Origin: Parvibaculum sp046297875
GTDB taxonomy: Bacteria > Pseudomonadota > Alphaproteobacteria > Parvibaculales > Parvibaculaceae
Length of the DNA: 64,000 nucleotides
Assembly (NCBI RefSeq): GCF_046297875.1
Contig: NZ_JBKBHD010000001.1
Span: 1,984,001 to 2,048,000 of the forward strand
Direction: 5' to 3'
In this document: positions 39,872 to 48,465 of the stretch, piece after piece
Numbering within the stretch: position 1 is the first letter of the stretch
Layout: every line of letters starts with the position of its first letter
The notes under the pieces: generated by a model
The model's database searches: none
Told to the model about the DNA's origin: nothing
Seen by the model: the letters and a program-made list of their open reading frames with translations, nothing else
Program-made: the position numbers and the translations under genes

Positions 39872-40486
39872 ATGACCTTGTCCGTTATCGGCGCCGGCTT
39901 CGGCCGCATGGGTACGCTGTCGCTCAAGCATGCGCTCGAGCAGCTTGGCTTTGCGCCCTGTCATCACATGACGGAGGTTTTCGCCAATCCGCATCAGGCG
40001 CCGCAATGGCATGCGGCAGCGCGGGGCGAGGCGGTCGACTGGGATGCGCTGCTCAAGGGCTACAAGGCGCTCGTCGACTGGCCCGGCTGCCATTTCTGGC
40101 GGGAACTCGCCGCGCATTATCCGGACGCGAAAGTGATCCTGTCGACGCGCGATCATGAGCGCTGGTACGAGAGCATGATGAACACGATCTTCCGGGTCAT
40201 CGGCGGCGATCTGCCGCCCGAAGGCCCGGCGCGGGATGTAGCGGAAATGGCGGGTTATGTCGTCCGCGACAAGACGTTCGGCGGCAATCTCGACAAGGCG
40301 CATGTGCTCGATGTGCTGGCGAAGCACGAGGCGGAAGTAAAACGCACGATCCCGGCCCACCGCCTCCTCGTCTTCAATGTCGCGGAAGGCTGGGACCCGC
40401 TCTGCCGTTTCCTCGGCGTGTCCGTTCCGGAGACCCCATTCCCCCGCACCAATTCCACCGATGAATTCCAGGCGCTGCTGCGGTAG
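39872..40486 (+). CDS. Sulfotransferase family protein (Sulfotransfer_4-like)
   Basis: A 204-residue protein starting with VIGAGFGRMGTLSLKHALEQLGF, the 5'-phosphosulfate-binding loop of the Sulfotransfer_4 family, and holding the 3'-phosphate binding residues in VILSTRDHERWYESM. Such enzymes use PAPS to sulfate small molecules or sugars, although some family members are annotated only by similarity. The C-terminal part matches the conserved FNVAEGWDPLCRFLGVSVPETPFPRTN signature. It is co-transcribed with the methyltransferase. Substrate is unknown. Confidence 0.87.
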   Translation: MTLSVIGAGFGRMGTLSLKHALEQLGFAPCHHMTEVFANPHQAPQWHAAARGEAVDWDALLKGYKALVDWPGCHFWRELAAHYPDAKVILSTRDHERWYESMMNTIFRVIGGDLPPEGPARDVAEMAGYVVRDKTFGGNLDKAHVLDVLAKHEAEVKRTIPAHRLLVFNVAEGWDPLCRFLGVSVPETPFPRTNSTDEFQALLR

Positions 40487-40517
40487 GGGAGCTCTTTCTT
40501 GAGGGGAAGGCCTTGAA

Positions 40518-40532
40518 GAACAAAACAGGAAC
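40518..40532. promoter_or_regulatory. LexA box before imuA
   Basis: GAACAAAACAGGAAC is GAAC-N7-GAAC, the reverse complement of the alphaproteobacterial LexA site GTTC-N7-GTTC. It ends 15 bases before the imuA ATG at 40548, covering a likely promoter, so imuA should be part of the SOS regulon. Confidence 0.85.
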
Positions 40533-40547
40533 ACTTATCTTGGGCAG

Positions 40548-41345
40548 ATGGACAGGTACGCCCTTATTGCCGATCTGAAGTCGAAGATTGCCGGGAGCGG
40601 GGCCGAAGGGGCTCCGGGGGCCGGGGTGATCCCGCTTGGGGCGGAGGCTGCGAGCATCTTGCCGGGCGGCGGGCTCCGGAAGGGTGCGCTGCATGAGGTG
40701 GTGGCGGCGGCCTATCGCGACATGGGCGCGGCGACGGGTTTTGCCGCGGCGCTGGCGGCGGCGGCCATGCGCCATTCGGCGAGGCCGGTCCTCTGGTGCG
40801 AGGCGGCGCGGCCGCCTTTCGACATGGGCCGGCTTTACGGGGTCGGGCTTGCCGCTTTCGGGCTCGATCCCGCGCGGCTCATCATCGCGCTGCCGCCTTC
40901 CGACACGGATTGTCTCTGGATCATGGAGGAGGCGCTGCGCGCGCGGGCCTTCGCGGCGGTGCTCGGCGAGGTGGACGGGCGCTCCGCCGCGCTCACGCTT
41001 TCCGCCACGCGGCGGCTGCAGCTTGCGGCGGAGGAAACGGAAACGCCGGCGCTCATCTTCACAGGTCATGGCAAGGCGGCGGCAAGCGTTGCCGTCACGC
41101 GCTGGCATGTTGCGGCGGGCCCGAGCGAGGCACGCGCGGGCGTGGAAGCGGATGAAAGATTGCCGGGGGCGCCTCGCTGGTCTCTCTCGCTTGTGCGTTC
41201 CCGTGGCGGTCAGCCGGGAGCGTGGCTCGCACAATGGAATGCCGAAGCGGCTGAATTTTCCTTCGCGCCGTTGCAGGCGGAAGGCGAAGCGGGGCTTGCC
41301 GCGGAAGAGCGCGGCAGATTGGTGCCCTTCATGCAGGCGGGCTGA
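40548..41345 (+). CDS. imuA: ImuA, translesion mutasome accessory protein
   Basis: A 265-residue RecA/SulA-like protein. It has the ImuA pattern: IPLGAEAASILPGGGLRKGALHEVVAA near residue 28, a RecA-like central domain (ARPVLWCEAARPPFDMGRLYGVGLAAFGLDPARLIIALPP) without intact Walker A, and SATRRLQLAAEET. With ImuB and DnaE2 it forms the damage-induced mutagenic polymerase complex of Alphaproteobacteria. A LexA box lies 15 bases upstream. Two lipoprotein genes on the opposite strand then separate it from imuB, which is unusual for this cassette. Confidence 0.93.
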   Translation: MDRYALIADLKSKIAGSGAEGAPGAGVIPLGAEAASILPGGGLRKGALHEVVAAAYRDMGAATGFAAALAAAAMRHSARPVLWCEAARPPFDMGRLYGVGLAAFGLDPARLIIALPPSDTDCLWIMEEALRARAFAAVLGEVDGRSAALTLSATRRLQLAAEETETPALIFTGHGKAAASVAVTRWHVAAGPSEARAGVEADERLPGAPRWSLSLVRSRGGQPGAWLAQWNAEAAEFSFAPLQAEGEAGLAAEERGRLVPFMQAG

Positions 41346-41348
41346 GGC

Positions 41349-41639
41349 TCACCAGCGGCGATAGGGGTGCGGATAGTAGCCCGGATAAGGCCCCCACCAG
41401 GGCGAGGGCGTGCTGGCGCGGCGCAGTTCGCGGGTATTTTCTTCCTGCGCGCGGATTTCCCTGAGCTTCAGCAGGCAGTTCGAAAAAGCCTCCGTACCCG
41501 GATCAAATCCGATACGCTGGCATTCGGCCTGATCGGATTGCAGTTGCGCGGCGGCGCGGGAGGCCTGCTGTTCGGGGCTCGCGCAGGCGGTGAGCGCAAG
41601 AAGTGCCGCGAAAGTCAGGCCGGTTTTCACGATACGCAT
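41349..41639 (-). CDS. Small lipoprotein, paralogue 1
   Basis: A 96-residue lipoprotein with signal peptide and lipobox LTAC (MRIVKTGLTFAALLALTAC) and a mature part with SDQAECQRIGFDPGTEAFSNC and LREIRAQEENTREL. The Cys-containing central block is shared with the neighbouring lipoprotein at 41657-41923, so the two are tandem paralogues. The C-terminus is rich in Pro, Tyr and Trp (WWGPYPGYYPHP), typical of small outer-membrane lipoproteins. AAGGAG precedes the ATG at 41639. Function unknown. It converges on the imuA stop, only three bases apart. Confidence 0.78.
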   Translation of the reverse strand: MRIVKTGLTFAALLALTACASPEQQASRAAAQLQSDQAECQRIGFDPGTEAFSNCLLKLREIRAQEENTRELRRASTPSPWWGPYPGYYPHPYRRW

Positions 41640-41656
41640 GAGGACACTCCTTGCCG

Positions 41657-41923
41657 TCAGAATCCCTTGGTGATGCCGATGCCGACACCGAAGCCGACAT
41701 TGGGCGAGCGGCTGCCTTCTTCCTTCGCGCGGATTTCCTTCATCTTGAGGCGGCAATTGCCATAGGCCTCGGTGTTCGGCTGGAAGCCGAGATCGGTGCA
41801 GTTCTTGTGGTCGATCGCATCGAGCCGCGCCTGCTCGGCCACGGGGTCTGTGCAGGCCGCAAGTGTGAGGCCCGCGAGCGCGGCGGCGAGAACCAGATAT
41901 TTCGTCTTTGGCTGTTTCATCAT
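41657..41923 (-). CDS. Small lipoprotein, paralogue 2
   Basis: An 88-residue lipoprotein; lipobox LAAC follows a hydrophobic signal (YLVLAAALAGLTLAAC). The mature part contains DHKNCTDLGFQPNTEAYGNC and LKMKEIRAKEEGS, matching paralogue 1 in order and spacing of Cys, Gly-Phe and Glu-Ile-Arg residues. It ends in a short Gly-rich tail. ATG at 41923 has AGGAG seven bases upstream. Its stop is 17 bases before the start of paralogue 1, so the two form an operon that runs opposite to the imu genes. Confidence 0.8.
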   Translation of the reverse strand: MMKQPKTKYLVLAAALAGLTLAACTDPVAEQARLDAIDHKNCTDLGFQPNTEAYGNCRLKMKEIRAKEEGSRSPNVGFGVGIGITKGF

Positions 41924-42042
41924 GCCGCTCTCCTGATATCCGGGAACCCCTGTTCCCATGGCGTCATCCTATTCCTTTTTCAGGCAATAAAGAGGCATGC
42001 CGGATTTGACTCGCTTCGCCGTGCTGCTTGAGGCAAACTCAT

Positions 42043-42057
42043 GTTCTCTATTTGTTC
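42043..42057. promoter_or_regulatory. LexA box before imuB
   Basis: GTTCTCTATTTGTTC is a perfect GTTC-N7-GTTC site, 16 bases before the GTG start of imuB. It faces both imuB and the divergent lipoprotein pair, so LexA may control the imuB-dnaE2 operon independently of imuA. Confidence 0.88.
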
Positions 42058-42073
42058 TTAATGGGTCCGGTTT

Positions 42074-43681
42074 GTGCGTATCGCTGAAAAACGGCGGATT
42101 TCCTCGCTTTTTCTGCCGTCCTGGCCGGTCGAGCGGCTTTATCGCGGGCTCGCGCGGCAGGCAGCGCCCCTGCCGGTGGCGGAAAGGCCGAGGGCGCTGG
42201 CGCGGGCCGGGGCGGGCGGCATCCGCCTTACGGCCTGCAATGCGCTGGCGCGGGCCACGGGCGTCGAGCCCGGCCAGCTCGTGCCGGACGCGATGGCGCT
42301 TTGTCCGAAACTCGAAATCCTGCCCGCAGATCCTTCGGGCGACCGGAAGGCGCTTCGCCGTCTTGCCGGCTGGTGCGGAAGATGGACGCCCTGGACGGCG
42401 GCAGATTTCATCGGCATGGGCGGAGAACCGGATGGCATCCTGCTCGATATAACAGGCTGCGCGCATCTCTTTGGCGGCGAGGCGGCGCTGCTTGCGGAGA
42501 TGCGGCGGCGCTTTGCCGGCTTCGGTTTCACCGCGCGGATCGCCATTGCCTCCACGCCGGGCGCTGCCTGGGCGCTTTCGCGTTTCGGCAATGAAGATGA
42601 ATGCGTGCTGCCCGAAGGCGGCGAGGTCGATGCGCTGCGTCCGCTTCCCGTTGCGGCGCTTCGCCTCAGCGCCGATCAGGTGGACGGGCTCATCCGCCTC
42701 GGTTTGAAGCGCGTGGGCGATCTTTACGGGCGGCCGCGCGCGCCGCTCACCGCGCGTTTCGGCGCCGAGCTTTCGCGCCGTCTCGACGAGGCGCTGGGCG
42801 CCGCACCCGAGCCCATTTCGCCCGCGCGTCCGCCCGTGCCGTTTCGTGCAAGCCTTGCCTTTGCCGAAGGGCTGACGCGGCAGGCGCATATTCTCGATGC
42901 GGTGACGCGCATCACGGGCGATCTCTGCGCCGTGCTGGCGCGCGAGCGGAAAGGCGCGCGCCGCATGATGCTGCAGCTTTTCCGTGTTGATGGCGAGGTG
43001 ACGCGGCTTCGCGCGGGCACCGGCATCGCAACGCATGATGCCGCGCATCTCGCGCGCCTCTTTCACGAGAAGCTCATGCTGCTCGGCGACGATTTCGACC
43101 CCGGTTTCGGCATCGAGGCGATCGAGCTTGCCTGCCTCGCCGCCGATCCGCTTGCGCCTGCGCAGAGCGGTTTCGAGGGCGGGGACGATCACGAAGAGGA
43201 ACTCGAAAAATTCGTGGACCGCGTCAGCAATCGTTTCGGCGCGGACCGCCTTCTCCGCCTTGCGCCGCGCGCAAGCCACATTCCCGAACGTGCGGTCATG
43301 GCCGTTCCCGCACTCAATGGCGTGACGCCTGCCATAGAAGGCTGGAAGACGCATCTAGACGAGCATCGCGCCTGCCTTCTCGGCGGCAGCCTGCCGCGGC
43401 CCTTGCGCCTCCTGGCCGCGCCCGAGCCTGTGGAAGCGGTCGCGGAAGTGCCGGAAGGGCCGCCGCTTCTTTTCCGCTGGCGCAGGATCGCGCATCGCGT
43501 TGCCCGCGCGGAGGGGCCGGAGCGGATCACGCCGGAATGGTGGCGCGGCGGCGGCCAGCACACGCGCGACTATTACCGCGTGGAAGATGGCGACGGGCGG
43601 CGCTTCTGGCTCTATCGCGACGGGCTCTACAGGCACGACAATGAGGGGCCGCGCTGGTTTCTGCACGGTATCTTCGAATGA
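42074..43681 (+). CDS. imuB: ImuB, catalytically inactive Y-family polymerase-like protein
   Basis: A 535-residue DNA polymerase Y-family relative. The start region (SLFLPSWPVERLYRGL) corresponds to the palm strand that in active Y-family enzymes bears the first metal-binding Asp; no Asp is here, as in other ImuB proteins. The finger/thumb parts continue (FARCNALARA-like region; GCAHLFGGEAALLAEMRRRFAGFGFTARIAIASTPGAAWALSRFG). It acts as a hub that joins DnaE2 to the clamp. Start is GTG at 42074. The stop overlaps the dnaE2 start (ATGA), and a LexA box is 16 bases upstream. Confidence 0.92.
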   Translation: MRIAEKRRISSLFLPSWPVERLYRGLARQAAPLPVAERPRALARAGAGGIRLTACNALARATGVEPGQLVPDAMALCPKLEILPADPSGDRKALRRLAGWCGRWTPWTAADFIGMGGEPDGILLDITGCAHLFGGEAALLAEMRRRFAGFGFTARIAIASTPGAAWALSRFGNEDECVLPEGGEVDALRPLPVAALRLSADQVDGLIRLGLKRVGDLYGRPRAPLTARFGAELSRRLDEALGAAPEPISPARPPVPFRASLAFAEGLTRQAHILDAVTRITGDLCAVLARERKGARRMMLQLFRVDGEVTRLRAGTGIATHDAAHLARLFHEKLMLLGDDFDPGFGIEAIELACLAADPLAPAQSGFEGGDDHEEELEKFVDRVSNRFGADRLLRLAPRASHIPERAVMAVPALNGVTPAIEGWKTHLDEHRACLLGGSLPRPLRLLAAPEPVEAVAEVPEGPPLLFRWRRIAHRVARAEGPERITPEWWRGGGQHTRDYYRVEDGDGRRFWLYRDGLYRHDNEGPRWFLHGIFE

Positions 43682-46600
43682 GCGCGGGCTTTGCCGAACT
43701 CGCCATGGCGAGCAATTTCAGTTTCCTGCGTGGCGCCTCCCATGCCGAAGAACTCGTCATGGCGGCTGCCGCGCAAGGGCTCGATGCGATCGGCGTTGCC
43801 GACCGCAACACGATGGCCGGGCTCGTCCGCGCCCATGCCGCGGCAAAGACGGCGGGCATCCGCTTTCTGCCGGGCGTGCGCCTTGCGCTGATGGACGGGT
43901 TCAAGGTCATCGCTTATCCGCAGGATCGCGCGGCCTATGGCCGTCTCGCGCGGCTTCTCACGCGCGGCAACAGGCGGGCGAAGAAGGGAGAATGCCATCT
44001 CACGCTGGAAGATGTGCTGGAGGAAGGCGAGGGGCAGTGCTTCATCGCCATGCCGCCGCCCATGCCGGGCGCTGCCTTTCGCGGCAATCTCGAAGCCCTG
44101 AAGGCGCGCTTTCCGGCTTCCGTCTGGCTGGCGCTGACGCCGCTTTACCGCGCGGACGACAAGCGGCGCCATGCCATGCTCACGGAACTTTCCGCCGGGA
44201 CGAAAGTGCCGTTGCTCGCCACGAATGATGTTCTCTATCACGAGCCGGACCGCAAGAAGATGCAGGATGTCCTCACCTGTATCCGCGAGCATTGCACATT
44301 ACGCGAGGCGGGCTTCCGGCTTGTCGCCAATGCCGAACGGCATGTGAAGAGCGGCGAGGAAATGACGCGGCTTCTCGCTGCCTTCCCGCAGGCGCTTGCC
44401 GCGCCGCAGGAGATCATGCGCCGCTGCAGCTTCTCGCTGGACGAGCTTCGCTATGAGTACCCATCGGATGTATTCTCGGCGCATGAGACGCCGCAGGAAC
44501 TTCTGATCCGGCTGACATGGGAAGGGGCGGCGCGGCGCTTCCCCGAAGGCGTCAGCGAGAAGCTACGCAAGACCATTACGCATGAACTCTCGCTGATCGA
44601 GGAAATGAAATATGCGCCTTACTTCCTGACGGTGCATGACATCGTCCGTTATGCGCGGGAGCAGGATATTCTCTGTCAGGGGCGCGGCTCGGCGGCAAAT
44701 TCCGTCGTCTGTTTCTGTCTCGGCATTACCTCGGTCAATCCGACGGAAGTCGATCTTCTGTTCGAGCGTTTCATCTCGCGCGACCGCAACGAGCCGCCGG
44801 ACATCGATGTCGATTTCGAGCATGAGCGGCGCGAAGAGGTGATCCAGTATATCTATGCGAAATATGGCCGCCGCCGCGCCGGCATTGCCGCCACCGTCAT
44901 TTCCTATCGCTCGCGCAGCGCCATCCGCGATGTCGGCAAGGTGTTCGGCCTGTCGGAAGATGTCGTCGCCGCGCTGGCGCGCTCTACCTGGGGCTGGTCG
45001 AGCGGCGGTGTCTCGGCCAAGGATGCGGAGGAAATCGGCCTCGACCCGGAAAACCGTACCTTGCGCCTCGCGCTCAGGCTTGCGAGCGAGCTGATCGGCT
45101 TCCCGCGCCATCTCTCGCAGCATGTCGGCGGCTTCGTCATCACGGACGGGCCGCTCGAGGAAGTGGTGCCGATCCAGAATGCGGCGATGGAAGACCGGAC
45201 CTTCGTCGAATGGGACAAGGACGATCTCGACACGCTCGGCATATTGAAGATCGACGTGCTGGCGCTCGGCATGCTCACCTGCATCCGCAAGGCGTTTCAG
45301 CTTGTTGAAAAGCATCACGGCCGGAAACTCGATCTTGCCACCGTGCCGCAGAACGACATGAAGGTTTACGACATGCTGTGCGAGGCGGATGCAATCGGCG
45401 TCTTTCAGGTGGAGAGCCGGGCGCAGATGTCGATGCTGCCGCGGCTCAAGCCCCGCTGTTTCTACGATCTTGTGGTCGAGGTTGCCATCGTCCGGCCGGG
45501 GCCGATCCAGGGCGACATGGTGCATCCCTATCTCAGGCGGCGAAGTGGAAAGGAGGATGTTCATTACCCGAAGGAAGAATTGCGCGCGGTCCTGAACAAG
45601 ACCTATGGCGTACCGCTCTTTCAGGAGCAGGCCATGAAGATCGCGATTGTCGCGGCGGGTTTCACGCCGGGCGAGTCCGACCAGCTTCGCCGCGCCATGG
45701 CGACCTTTCGCAAGACCGGCACGATCGGCCTTTACCGCGAGAAATTCATCAACGGCATGATCCGCAACGGCTATGAGCAGGATTTTGCCGAGCGTTGCTT
45801 CAAGCAGATCGAAGGCTTTGCCGATTACGGATTTCCGGAGAGCCATGCGGCGGCCTTTGCGCAGCTCGCCTATGTTTCGGCCTGGCTCAAATTTCACTAC
45901 CCGGATGCCTTTTGCGCGGCGATCCTCAATTCGCAGCCGATGGGCTTCTACGCACCGGCGCAGCTTGTGCGCGATGCGCGCGACCATGGCGTCGAGGTGC
46001 ATCCCGTCGATGTGAACCATAGCGAGTGGGATTGCACGCTGGAGGAAGCGGGGCAGGGCAGATACGCCGTGCGGCTTGGTTTCCGTCAGGTGAAGGGTCT
46101 TTCTGAAGCAGTGACGGATGCCATTGAAAGCGGGCGCGGCGCAGGCTTCGATTCCGTTCGGCATTTCTGGCTGAAGACGGGGCTTACGCCGAAGCTCATC
46201 GAGAAGATTGCCGATGCGGATGCGTTCCGCTCCATCGGGCTCGACAGGCGCGAGGCGCTCTGGGCGGTGCGCGGGCTTGGCGGTTATGCGCAAGGCGAAG
46301 GCGGAAAGGCACCTGCTGTGCTGCCGCTTTTCGCGGCTCATGAGGAGAGCGGTTTCCAGCATGAAGAGGAAATGCAGCTTCCTGCCATGCCGCCCGGCGA
46401 ACATGTGGTACTCGACTATGCGACGCTGCGCCTCTCGCTCAAGGCGCATCCCATATCGTTTCTGCGCAGGCGCTTCGCGGCACAGGGCATCATTTCAAAT
46501 GCCGCTCTGAAGGAGATCGAGCCCGGGCGGCGCGTCACGCTGGCGGGGCTCGTGCTTGTGCGGCAGCGGCCGGGCACGGCGAGCGGCGTCATCTTCGCGA

Positions 46601-46935
46601 CGCTTGAAGACGAGACGGGCGCCGCCAATATCATCGTCTGGCCGAAACTTTACGAGAGGCGTCGGCGCGTCGTTCTTACCTCAAGCCTGCTTTTCGTGCG
46701 CGGGCGGGTGCAGAAGGAAGGCATCGTCATTCATGTCGTTGCCGACGATCTGGAAGACTGGACGCAGGAGCTTTCCCTGCTGTCTTCCGGTGTGGAGCTT
46801 GGCGATACCGCGCTCTACCCGACAGACGAAGTGCGCCGCCCGACGCAGGACAGCCGCGAAGTGCATGAGGCCCGGCAGGAAGAGCGCCGCATGAGGGCAG
46901 CGCGCTTCGTGCCGAAGAGCCGCGATTTTCACTGA
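43678..46935 (+). CDS. dnaE2: Error-prone DNA polymerase DnaE2
   Basis: A 1085-residue C-family DNA polymerase. The N-terminal PHP domain opens with FAELAMASNFSFLRGASHAEELV, the polymerase active site is seen in PPDIDVDFEHERREEVIQYIYAKYG (about residues 375-400), and the C-terminal OB-fold is present. It is the replicative-like polymerase of the SOS mutasome that extends past DNA lesions. It starts inside the imuB stop (ATGA overlap). Length is typical for DnaE2, shorter than DnaE1. A membrane-protein gene converges on its 3' end: the stop codons overlap (46929-46935). Confidence 0.95.
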   Translation: MSAGFAELAMASNFSFLRGASHAEELVMAAAAQGLDAIGVADRNTMAGLVRAHAAAKTAGIRFLPGVRLALMDGFKVIAYPQDRAAYGRLARLLTRGNRRAKKGECHLTLEDVLEEGEGQCFIAMPPPMPGAAFRGNLEALKARFPASVWLALTPLYRADDKRRHAMLTELSAGTKVPLLATNDVLYHEPDRKKMQDVLTCIREHCTLREAGFRLVANAERHVKSGEEMTRLLAAFPQALAAPQEIMRRCSFSLDELRYEYPSDVFSAHETPQELLIRLTWEGAARRFPEGVSEKLRKTITHELSLIEEMKYAPYFLTVHDIVRYAREQDILCQGRGSAANSVVCFCLGITSVNPTEVDLLFERFISRDRNEPPDIDVDFEHERREEVIQYIYAKYGRRRAGIAATVISYRSRSAIRDVGKVFGLSEDVVAALARSTWGWSSGGVSAKDAEEIGLDPENRTLRLALRLASELIGFPRHLSQHVGGFVITDGPLEEVVPIQNAAMEDRTFVEWDKDDLDTLGILKIDVLALGMLTCIRKAFQLVEKHHGRKLDLATVPQNDMKVYDMLCEADAIGVFQVESRAQMSMLPRLKPRCFYDLVVEVAIVRPGPIQGDMVHPYLRRRSGKEDVHYPKEELRAVLNKTYGVPLFQEQAMKIAIVAAGFTPGESDQLRRAMATFRKTGTIGLYREKFINGMIRNGYEQDFAERCFKQIEGFADYGFPESHAAAFAQLAYVSAWLKFHYPDAFCAAILNSQPMGFYAPAQLVRDARDHGVEVHPVDVNHSEWDCTLEEAGQGRYAVRLGFRQVKGLSEAVTDAIESGRGAGFDSVRHFWLKTGLTPKLIEKIADADAFRSIGLDRREALWAVRGLGGYAQGEGGKAPAVLPLFAAHEESGFQHEEEMQLPAMPPGEHVVLDYATLRLSLKAHPISFLRRRFAAQGIISNAALKEIEPGRRVTLAGLVLVRQRPGTASGVIFATLEDETGAANIIVWPKLYERRRRVVLTSSLLFVRGRVQKEGIVIHVVADDLEDWTQELSLLSSGVELGDTALYPTDEVRRPTQDSREVHEARQEERRMRAARFVPKSRDFH

Positions 46936-47324
46936 GGCAGTTTGCGCAATGCGTGAAACTGCAATGCGCTGCCGCCGATTTCCGTCAACACGAAAAGCCA
47001 GAGAACGGGTGTTGCGCCCAACACAATCGCGTAGACTATCAGGGCCGCGACAACGAGCCTTGCAACGGCATCCATGCGGGCGAGTTCGGCAGACGGTGCG
47101 CGCAGCCGCGCAAGTGCCCAGACGACGCCGAGTACGCCCATGATGTGGACGAACATCATGCCGAAAGGGCCAGCTTCGAAATAGAGCGCAGGCGTGCCGA
47201 AACCTGCGAGGCCATCGAGCAGGTAGATCCCGACGATCAGCAAATCCGCGATGAAAGGCAGCGCAAAAGGCAGCGTCACCGCCAGATCGAGACCGGCAAC
47301 CCCTTTGAATATACGTTCAGCCAT
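46929..47324 (-). CDS. Small integral membrane protein of unknown function
   Basis: A 131-residue protein with about four hydrophobic helices (near residues 14-34, 45-65, 78-98 and 100-118). I recognise no family. ATG at 47324 is preferred since GGAGG lies eight bases upstream; another in-frame ATG is at 47330. It overlaps the dnaE2 3' end by seven bases on the opposite strand. It is divergent from the efflux operon at 47421. Function unknown. Confidence 0.68.
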   Translation of the reverse strand: MAERIFKGVAGLDLAVTLPFALPFIADLLIVGIYLLDGLAGFGTPALYFEAGPFGMMFVHIMGVLGVVWALARLRAPSAELARMDAVARLVVAALIVYAIVLGATPVLWLFVLTEIGGSALQFHALRKLPQ

Positions 47325-47420
47325 CCCCATTTCCTCCATGCGACATTCGGTCTTCAATATTCGCCGCGAGACAATCTTCGCACTGTCCTCTTTTACTGTA
47401 GACTGCCCCATAGAGGCCGC

Positions 47421-48461
47421 ATGAACCACCCCCCCGGAGGCGTTTTGAGCAAGCGTATCATTTGGACAGGCGGGGCCGGCGCCGCCTTTCTCCTCTTTCT
47501 CATTCTTGCCTATGCCCTGTTTCTCCGTGCGCCCAGCGTCGGCATGGCGGTGCCGGAGCGCGGCATGGCCGTCGAAGCGGTCTATGCGACGGGCACGGTG
47601 GAGCCTGTCCGCTATGCGCGGGTCGGGTCGAAGATTGCGGGCCGCGTCACCGATGTTCTGAAGCATGAGGGCGACAAGGTCGAGGCAGGGGACATTCTCC
47701 TCGTGATCGACGTCACCGAAAGCTATTCGCAGCTTCAGGAAGCGCAGGCGCGGCTGCAGCTTGCGGATTCAGAACTCGACCGCGCGCAGCGGCTTCGCCG
47801 CTCCGGCAATGTGAGTGAGGCGGCGCTCGATCAGGCGCGCAGCGCGCAGGCGGCGGCAAGCGCGGCGCTTCGCGGGGCGAAGGCCCGGCTCGACGATCAT
47901 TTCATCACCGCGCCCGTGGCGGGCGAGGTGCTGCGGTCGGAATACAAGATCAAGGTTGGCGACATGGTTCAGCCGGGCCAGATCCTCTACATGGTCGGCG
48001 ATCCCGGTGAACTGAATATCGATGCGGAAGTCGATGAAGAGGACATCGTGAAAGTCAGGCCGGGTCAGGAAGCGCTGATCCGCGCGGACGCCTTTCCGGG
48101 ACGGGTGCTGGAGGGGAATGTCGTCCGCATGACGCCGTTCGGCGATCCGGTGGGACGCACCTATCGCATCCATATCGAGTTGCCCCGCAACACGCCGCTC
48201 ATCTCCGGCATGACGACGGAAATCAATATCGTGGTTCGGCAGGAGGCGAATGCGCTTCTCGTTCCCTTGTCCGCCATTTCGGGAAATGCGGTCTGGACGG
48301 TGCGCGAGGGGCGGGCAGAGCGCCTGCCCGTGACGCTGGGCGCGGTCGGCTCGAACAGGGTTGAAGTATTGTCCGGTCTCGAAGACGACACACATTTCAT
48401 TGTGCAGCCGCCGGCCGGACTCAAGGACGGCGACCGCTTGCGCGCGCATAGCGAAGGCTAG
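47421..48461 (+). CDS. HlyD/MacA-like periplasmic adaptor
   Basis: A 346-residue membrane-fusion protein. It has an N-terminal membrane helix (IIWTGGAGAAFLLFLILAYALFL), a lipoyl-like domain (VGSKIAGRVTDVLKHEGDKVEAGDILLVIDV), a coiled-coil hairpin (SYSQLQEAQARLQLADSELDRAQRLRRSGNVSEAAL), and the second lipoyl half HFITAPVAGEVLRSEYKIKVGDMVQPGQILYMV, then a beta barrel. It links the inner-membrane permease to the periplasm or outer membrane. ATG at 47421; a TTG at 47445 with GGAGG is an alternative. It is the first gene of an adaptor-permease-ATPase operon. Confidence 0.9.
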   Translation: MNHPPGGVLSKRIIWTGGAGAAFLLFLILAYALFLRAPSVGMAVPERGMAVEAVYATGTVEPVRYARVGSKIAGRVTDVLKHEGDKVEAGDILLVIDVTESYSQLQEAQARLQLADSELDRAQRLRRSGNVSEAALDQARSAQAAASAALRGAKARLDDHFITAPVAGEVLRSEYKIKVGDMVQPGQILYMVGDPGELNIDAEVDEEDIVKVRPGQEALIRADAFPGRVLEGNVVRMTPFGDPVGRTYRIHIELPRNTPLISGMTTEINIVVRQEANALLVPLSAISGNAVWTVREGRAERLPVTLGAVGSNRVEVLSGLEDDTHFIVQPPAGLKDGDRLRAHSEG

Positions 48462-48465
48462 GCCG

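Noticed and set aside
42074..43681. ImuB considered as a damaged or frameshifted polymerase gene
   Set aside because: The missing catalytic acid residues are normal for ImuB, and the frame is intact with LexA control and coupling to dnaE2.
44563..46449. A long minus-strand open frame opposite dnaE2
   Set aside because: DnaE2 is unambiguous on the plus strand; the antisense frame has no recognisable motif.
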